Positions 59,764 to 64,000 of a stretch of DNA of 64,000 nucleotides are shown here, in pieces; within the stretch, counting starts at the first letter, position 1, and every line of letters starts with the position of its first letter. This DNA is from Streptomyces spectabilis (GTDB lineage: Bacteria > Actinomycetota > Actinomycetes > Streptomycetales > Streptomycetaceae), in contig NZ_CP023690.1 in the NCBI RefSeq assembly GCF_008704795.1, positions 3,420,501-3,484,500 on the forward strand. The letters run 5' to 3'. Below the pieces are notes generated by a model. That model ran no database searches. It was not told where the DNA came from and saw only the letters and a program-made list of their open reading frames with translations. The position numbers and the translations under genes are program-made.

Positions 59764-61008
59764 ATGACAGAGGGCTTCGACGAGGGGGAAGGCGGCTCAA
59801 GGGTGAGTGCTGTTCCTGGGGACGTGCCGGTGCATCCTGCCTTTCGTCTGCCGGACATGACGCGTCTGCTGCCGGGGCGGCTGCACCCTGATGCGGCGCG
59901 GATGCATGAGGCGGTGCACGAGTGGTGCAGGTCGGAGCTACGTGCGTTCTTCTCTGACCAGGTTTCTTTCAACCAGTTCCTCGAGCACCACGTCGACTTG
60001 TGGACGTATCTGACGGTTCCGGTGGGGGACCCCGATGTCATCGAGGCGACATGCGAGCTCACCTTTCTCTTCCTCGTCCTGGACGACAAGCACGGTGGCG
60101 ATGTCCCTGGGTCCGCGCACGGCGACGAGGGGCTCAGTTTCCGTGGTGACGCCAAGGCGTCGTGGAGTGTCGCCGACCACCTCGCGGCGATCATGCACGG
60201 GGGTGCCGCCGATCCGTCAGTGCCGTTCGCGGGTGTCTTCCAGCGGCTGTGGCAGCGGCTGACCCGCGGGATGCGCGAGCCGTTGCGTGAGCGGTTCGCC
60301 GACTGCCTGAACGCGTTCATCGGCGGCGCGGCGGCCGAGGTAGCCCCGCGGCCGCAAGGCTCCCATCCCGACTTCGACCATTTTCCCCAGTACACCCGGA
60401 CCAGCTCGCGGGAGTACCGGAGTTTCGAGGAGTACCGCTCGGTACGGGAGCACTCCATCGGCGCCCGCTATCTGTACGTCCTGCACGAGCACGCGCTCGG
60501 CATCGACATGACCGAAGTGCTGCGACGAAGCGAGGCGTTGCAGCGCGTGGAGCGGACGGTGGTGCACCAGCACCTCCTCCACAACGACCTGTTGTCCTAC
60601 CGCAAGGAACTGCTCGCAGGACAGCGGGACAACACCCTGGCAGTGCTACAGGACACCGAGGGGCTTTCCCTTCAGCAGGCAGTGGACCGTCTGTGGGCCT
60701 GTGCGGAGGAGGCCGAGGACGATTTCCTGCGAGTCCGGGAGCGAATTCTGCACAGCTCACTCGGGCGGCGAGGGGACGTGCGCCGGTATCTGGAGCAGAT
60801 GTGGTGGATGGTTCCCGGGAGCATCGAGTACCAGCTGATGTCGCCCCGCTACCACGGCCTCGGCTACCGCTGGAGCGGTTATGCCTGCGGGGAGTTCGTC
60901 CTCCACCCCGAGCAGACCGTTCTGGTGCCTCCTCCCGGGGCGCTTCCGGTCGTTCCGGCCTGGCGCTCCTTCATCCGCATCACGCCCGCGCCCGGACACG
61001 CTGGCTGA
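59764..61008 (+). CDS. Class I terpene synthase
   Basis: 414 residues from the ATG at 59764 (GGGGA 7 bases upstream). The metal motifs are intact: LDDKHGGD (Asp 107, Asp 108, Asp 113) and NDLLSYRKE (Asn 274, Ser 278, Glu 282), with the RY pair near the end in SPRYHGLGYRW. The Asp-rich motif has the DDxxxxD spacing, not the commonest DDxxD. Length exceeds a minimal sesquiterpene synthase (about 330-360) because of N- and C-terminal extensions. It cyclises a prenyl diphosphate; product unknown. Faces a methyltransferase-P450 pair, hence a likely biosynthetic cluster. Confidence 0.9.
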   Translation: MTEGFDEGEGGSRVSAVPGDVPVHPAFRLPDMTRLLPGRLHPDAARMHEAVHEWCRSELRAFFSDQVSFNQFLEHHVDLWTYLTVPVGDPDVIEATCELTFLFLVLDDKHGGDVPGSAHGDEGLSFRGDAKASWSVADHLAAIMHGGAADPSVPFAGVFQRLWQRLTRGMREPLRERFADCLNAFIGGAAAEVAPRPQGSHPDFDHFPQYTRTSSREYRSFEEYRSVREHSIGARYLYVLHEHALGIDMTEVLRRSEALQRVERTVVHQHLLHNDLLSYRKELLAGQRDNTLAVLQDTEGLSLQQAVDRLWACAEEAEDDFLRVRERILHSSLGRRGDVRRYLEQMWWMVPGSIEYQLMSPRYHGLGYRWSGYACGEFVLHPEQTVLVPPPGALPVVPAWRSFIRITPAPGHAG

Positions 61009-61050
61009 CCTGCTCTCTGCCGGGAGTGTCGGATGCTTCCCGCGACAAGG

Positions 61051-61878
61051 TCACCTCGTGGTCCTCGTGGCGGACGTGGTGATCACGGTGTAGCCGTAGA
61101 CGGTGCCGACGGCCGGGATCGTCTTTCCCAGGATGCGGGCGAGCGCGTCGGTCGCCGGCCCGTCCGCGTCGGCGAGGTGCTTGCGATGGTGCTCGAGATC
61201 GGTGCTCAGACGTTGGAGCGAGCGCAGGAGGTGGTCGTCGAGACCGGTGTGTCCGGTCACCTCGAAGCCGGTTTCCTCCAGCAGGGACAGCAGGGTTTCG
61301 AGCGGTTCGACCGAGGAATGGGCGTGGGGTTCCGGATCGGGGGCTCGCAGGATCATGTCGCTGATGACGAACGGACCGCCGGGCGCCAGGACGCGGTGGA
61401 TCTCGGTCAGGGCCCGGCGGGTGTCGGGGATGTGCAGGAGGGATTCGATGGCCCAGGCGGCGTCGTAGGACCCGTCGGGGAGGGGCAGAGCGGCGGCGTC
61501 GGCGAGCTGGAAGCCGACGAGGCGGTCCAAGCCGGCCGCGCGGGCGTGGTCGGTCGCGAGGCGGACCTGGCTGCTGCTGATGGTGATGCCGGTGACCCGG
61601 GCTCCCGTGGAACGGGCCAGACGCAGGGCGGGCCGTCCGACTCCGCAGCCGACGTCGAGGAGCCGTTGGCCCGGGGCGAGCGCGAGTTCTTCCACGAGGA
61701 GGTCGGTGAGGCGGTCGCTGGCCGTGTCGGTCTCGGCGAGTCGGCCCTCACGATCGGCGTCCTCAGAGGGCGTTGCCCGGTCGGGCCAGAGGCCGATGTG
61801 GAAGTTTCCGCCCCACAGTTGCTGAAGGAGGGGGGTGAGCAGGTCGTAGTAGGCGCCGACGTCTCCGGTACGGGTCAT
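61051..61878 (-). CDS. SAM-dependent methyltransferase of the terpenoid cluster
   Basis: 275 residues. YYDLLTPLLQQLWGGNFHIGLW is the substrate-cap start shared by small-molecule C-, N- and O-methyltransferases (rifamycin, sterol and GPP methyltransferase relatives); LLDVGCGVGRPALRLA is motif I; ISSSQVRLA, LPLPDGSYDAAWAIESLLH and ALTEIHRVLAPGG complete the fold. It overlaps the P450 stop by 4 bases. It may methylate the terpene after oxidation, or the diphosphate before cyclisation as in 2-methylisoborneol formation; the convergent order favours neither. Confidence 0.87.
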   Translation of the reverse strand: MTRTGDVGAYYDLLTPLLQQLWGGNFHIGLWPDRATPSEDADREGRLAETDTASDRLTDLLVEELALAPGQRLLDVGCGVGRPALRLARSTGARVTGITISSSQVRLATDHARAAGLDRLVGFQLADAAALPLPDGSYDAAWAIESLLHIPDTRRALTEIHRVLAPGGPFVISDMILRAPDPEPHAHSSVEPLETLLSLLEETGFEVTGHTGLDDHLLRSLQRLSTDLEHHRKHLADADGPATDALARILGKTIPAVGTVYGYTVITTSATRTTR

Positions 61879-63278
61879 GCGGACTCGCCCTCCTCAGCGA
61901 CGGTGGGCGGTGGCGAGCTGTCGACGGTGATCCGCAGACTGGCCGGGATCGTCATGGTCGGACCGTTCTTGACACGCCGAAGGCCCCGGTCCGCACCGAG
62001 CAGCCGGAGACCGGGGGTGCGCAGCAGGCGGGCCAGGGCGATGCGGAGTTCGAAGTCGGCGAGTTCGGCCCCGGGGCAGCGGCGGGTTCCGGTGCCGAAA
62101 GGGAGGTAGCGGCTGCCACTGGGTTTGTGGCACAGGAAACGGCCGGGATCAAAGCGCTCCGGGGCCGGGTAGAGGTCCGGCCGGTGGTGCACCAGGTGGA
62201 TGGCGGGAACGAGTTCGGTGCCGGCCGGGATGTGGTGGCCGTCCCAATCGAAGTCCTCGGGGACGACGCGCGCCAGACCGGCGGGGACGACGGAACCGTG
62301 CCGCAGGGTTTCGGCGCACACCGCGCCGAGGTAGGGGAGGCGGGCGATGTCCGCGTGAACAGGGGCGGCCCCCAGGGAGTCGATCGCCCGCACCAGCCGC
62401 CGCCGGATGCGAGGGTGGAGTTCGAGCTGGTACAGGGCCCAGGCCAGGGCGCTCGCGGTGGTGTCATGGCCCGCGATGAGCAAGGTCATGATGTGGCCGC
62501 GGATCTGTTCGTCGGGTGGTGCGGGCTCAGCGGTGGCCAGCTGGAACAGCAGATCGGTGCGGGAGGGATCGGGGACGGCCCGCGCTGACGCGGTCTCCTC
62601 CGTGACGATCCGCTGGAGCCGGGCCAGCAGCGGGGCCATCCGGCCGAGCAGCTGCCCCCGGTCGGCGTCCGGTGCGGTGGCCGGCTCGTACATCAGGTCC
62701 ATGACGTCGATGAGCAGGCCCGCACACTCCTCGCGACGGGCCTCGGACAGCGGGCCGAAGCACACCCGGACGATCAGACGCAGGGTGATCTCGTGAGCGA
62801 GCCGGATCACCGGGCGGGCGCGCCCGCGCAACCGGGCCATCGCGCCGTCGACGATCTCGTCGACGGCGGGACCCAGCGCCCGCAGCGGCACCCCGTGCAG
62901 CGGGGGCGCCAACAGCAGCCGGACCGCCCGGTGCTCCTCCCCGGTGAGATAGGGCAACGCCTGAGCACCGATCACCGGACGGAAGTAGAGCGTGCCCCGC
63001 GCGTCCCACGATGTGCGGTCGCCGATGAACAGCGCCCGGACCGCACCGGGGTCACTGACATAGACCCGTGGCGGCTCGCCCTCGGCCCGCAGGGTGAACA
63101 CCGGTCCGAAGACGCGGGCGTACTCCTCCCAGGCGACGAGCTGCCGTTCGCTCTCCATACGGCTCAGCTCGCCGGACGTCAGGCGCGGTCCGGCGGGCAA
63201 CCCCGCACCGGCCGGGCGCACCGCTGACGCACCCGGCCCCGGACGGGACCGAGAGGGAAGCCTGTTCTCCTCAGCCAT
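61875..63278 (-). CDS. Cytochrome P450 (co-translated with the methyltransferase)
   Basis: 467 residues. I-helix oxygen site AGHDTTASALAW, K-helix ETLRHG (ExxR), and heme loop FGTGTRRCPGAELADFE with the axial Cys. Start ATG at 63278, with GGAGGTGAG 12 bases off, so an internal start is possible. The N-terminal 40 residues are disordered, Pro/Arg-rich. It probably oxidises the terpene scaffold. Electrons must come from ferredoxin and reductase elsewhere; the ferredoxin reductase-like gene at 15994 is far away. Confidence 0.9.
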   Translation of the reverse strand: MAEENRLPSRSRPGPGASAVRPAGAGLPAGPRLTSGELSRMESERQLVAWEEYARVFGPVFTLRAEGEPPRVYVSDPGAVRALFIGDRTSWDARGTLYFRPVIGAQALPYLTGEEHRAVRLLLAPPLHGVPLRALGPAVDEIVDGAMARLRGRARPVIRLAHEITLRLIVRVCFGPLSEARREECAGLLIDVMDLMYEPATAPDADRGQLLGRMAPLLARLQRIVTEETASARAVPDPSRTDLLFQLATAEPAPPDEQIRGHIMTLLIAGHDTTASALAWALYQLELHPRIRRRLVRAIDSLGAAPVHADIARLPYLGAVCAETLRHGSVVPAGLARVVPEDFDWDGHHIPAGTELVPAIHLVHHRPDLYPAPERFDPGRFLCHKPSGSRYLPFGTGTRRCPGAELADFELRIALARLLRTPGLRLLGADRGLRRVKNGPTMTIPASLRITVDSSPPPTVAEEGESA

Positions 63279-63360
63279 GAGCGGGTCTCACCTCCGTAAG
63301 AACAGCACGCGCAGGGCCGGCCCCATGCCGTTGGGACTCGAACTGCCGGTGCGCGGGCTT

Positions 63361-64000
63361 TTACGTCGCTCGGGCTCTCGCCACCAGGCGGATGCGGGCG
63401 TTCCCGGGCCTCTGTGTGATGCGCACATGGGGCCTGACCGCCCGTCCGGAGGCCGGATGGATCTGCGAGCGTTGCAGGAGTGTGGCCAGCACGATGCCGG
63501 TCTGGGTGAGGCCGTAGACGTCCCCGATGCACTTGCGGGCGCCGACGCCGAACGGCATGTAGGCGTCGCGCTGCGGGCGGCCGGTGCGGTTCTCGGTCCA
63601 GCGGTCGGGGTCGAAGCGGTCGGGGTCGGGGAATGTTTCGGGATCCCGGTGCAGGACGTAGGCGCTGAGGAAGACGTCGGAGCCGGCGGGCAGCAAGTGC
63701 TCGCCGAGCGGCGCCTCGGCGCGGGTGGTCCGGCTGACCAGCCAGACCGGAGGGTAGAGGCGCAGTACTTCGCTGACGATCCGCTTCAGCAGCGGCAGTC
63801 GTGCCAGGTCGTCGTGGATGGGCGGTTTGCCGCCGAGTACGTCGTCGATCTCGTTGTGCGCGCGGGCTGCTGTCCCCGGGTGGGTGGCGAGGAGGTGGAG
63901 CGCCCAGCCCATCACCGATCCGGTCGTCTCGATGCCGCCGATCAGGAAGCCGAAGAGCTGGTCGCGCAGGGCGGTGTCGTCCGGGGCGAGATGGGTGCGG
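63361..64000 (-). CDS. Cytochrome P450, 5' end beyond the window
   Basis: The 213 C-terminal residues are visible and the frame runs through base 64000. I-helix reads GGIETTGSVMGWALHLL (GGxETT rather than AGxDTT), K-helix EVLRLYPP, then FPDPDRFDPDRW and heme loop FGVGARKCIGDVYG with the axial Cys. The eukaryotic-like ERR/PERF spacing and LYPP put it with the CYP102/CYP170-type group rather than with its neighbour. Same strand and 83 bases ahead of the first P450, so likely one operon: P450, P450, methyltransferase. Confidence 0.88.
   Translation of the reverse strand, partial: RTHLAPDDTALRDQLFGFLIGGIETTGSVMGWALHLLATHPGTAARAHNEIDDVLGGKPPIHDDLARLPLLKRIVSEVLRLYPPVWLVSRTTRAEAPLGEHLLPAGSDVFLSAYVLHRDPETFPDPDRFDPDRWTENRTGRPQRDAYMPFGVGARKCIGDVYGLTQTGIVLATLLQRSQIHPASGRAVRPHVRITQRPGNARIRLVARARAT

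Overview
The window is from a high-GC actinomycete, almost certainly Streptomyces. Coding regions have strongly G/C-biased third positions, GTG starts are frequent, neighbouring genes often overlap as ATGA/GTGA, and the gene families are typical of the genus: SARP/AfsR-type regulator, SoxR with an actinomycete-style context, class F-like sortase, DUF4232-type lipoprotein, terpene synthase next to P450s.

Bases 1 to about 13,900 are a mobile element that reads as the replication and right-hand accessory part of an actinophage-like prophage (or a phage-derived integrative element). In order, it carries the end of a DNA cytosine methyltransferase, small proteins, a resolvase-like nuclease, a primase-helicase (zinc finger, TOPRIM, P4-type helicase), a family A DNA polymerase and a sigma-like factor. 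Then comes an accessory block: a Cro-like HTH/TPR regulator divergent from a Nudix hydrolase, a strongly structured 500-base noncoding stretch, a histidine-rich protein plus a kinase-fold protein, a GntR regulator with a cluster of TAGAC repeats, and small proteins. No integrase or structural genes are in view, so they lie left of the window or are absent.

From about 14,000 the host chromosome resumes. First is a housekeeping block on the minus strand: dnaG, a ferredoxin reductase-like flavoprotein and dgt. A nitrogen assimilation block follows: sirohydrochlorin chelatase-like CbiX divergent from the nitrate reductase NasA, and at 28.9-33.1 kb a flavoprotein plus NirB and NirD. Both nitrogen operons have GNAAC half-sites 22 bases apart that end exactly 23 bases before the start codon, which looks like a shared GlnR box. 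Between the two halves lie cutA and a gamma-glutamylcyclotransferase, a lipoprotein with a histidine kinase that has no visible response regulator, a flavin reductase divergent from soxR, an aminotransferase, and a surface protein with a sortase. The nir operon is preceded by three roughly 90-base repeats, each holding a G-quadruplex motif.

The rest of the window holds two SDR oxidoreductases, a KimA-like permease and a sugar ABC importer without its ATPase. Next come a secreted tripeptidyl aminopeptidase, an AfsR-like regulator, a DUF4232-like lipoprotein and pyruvate phosphate dikinase. A ROK regulator sits divergent from two glycoside hydrolase genes, followed by dusB and an HTH/MmyB regulator divergent from two MFS exporters. 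The right edge enters a terpenoid gene cluster: a class I terpene synthase converging on a P450-methyltransferase pair, then a second P450 that runs out of the window.
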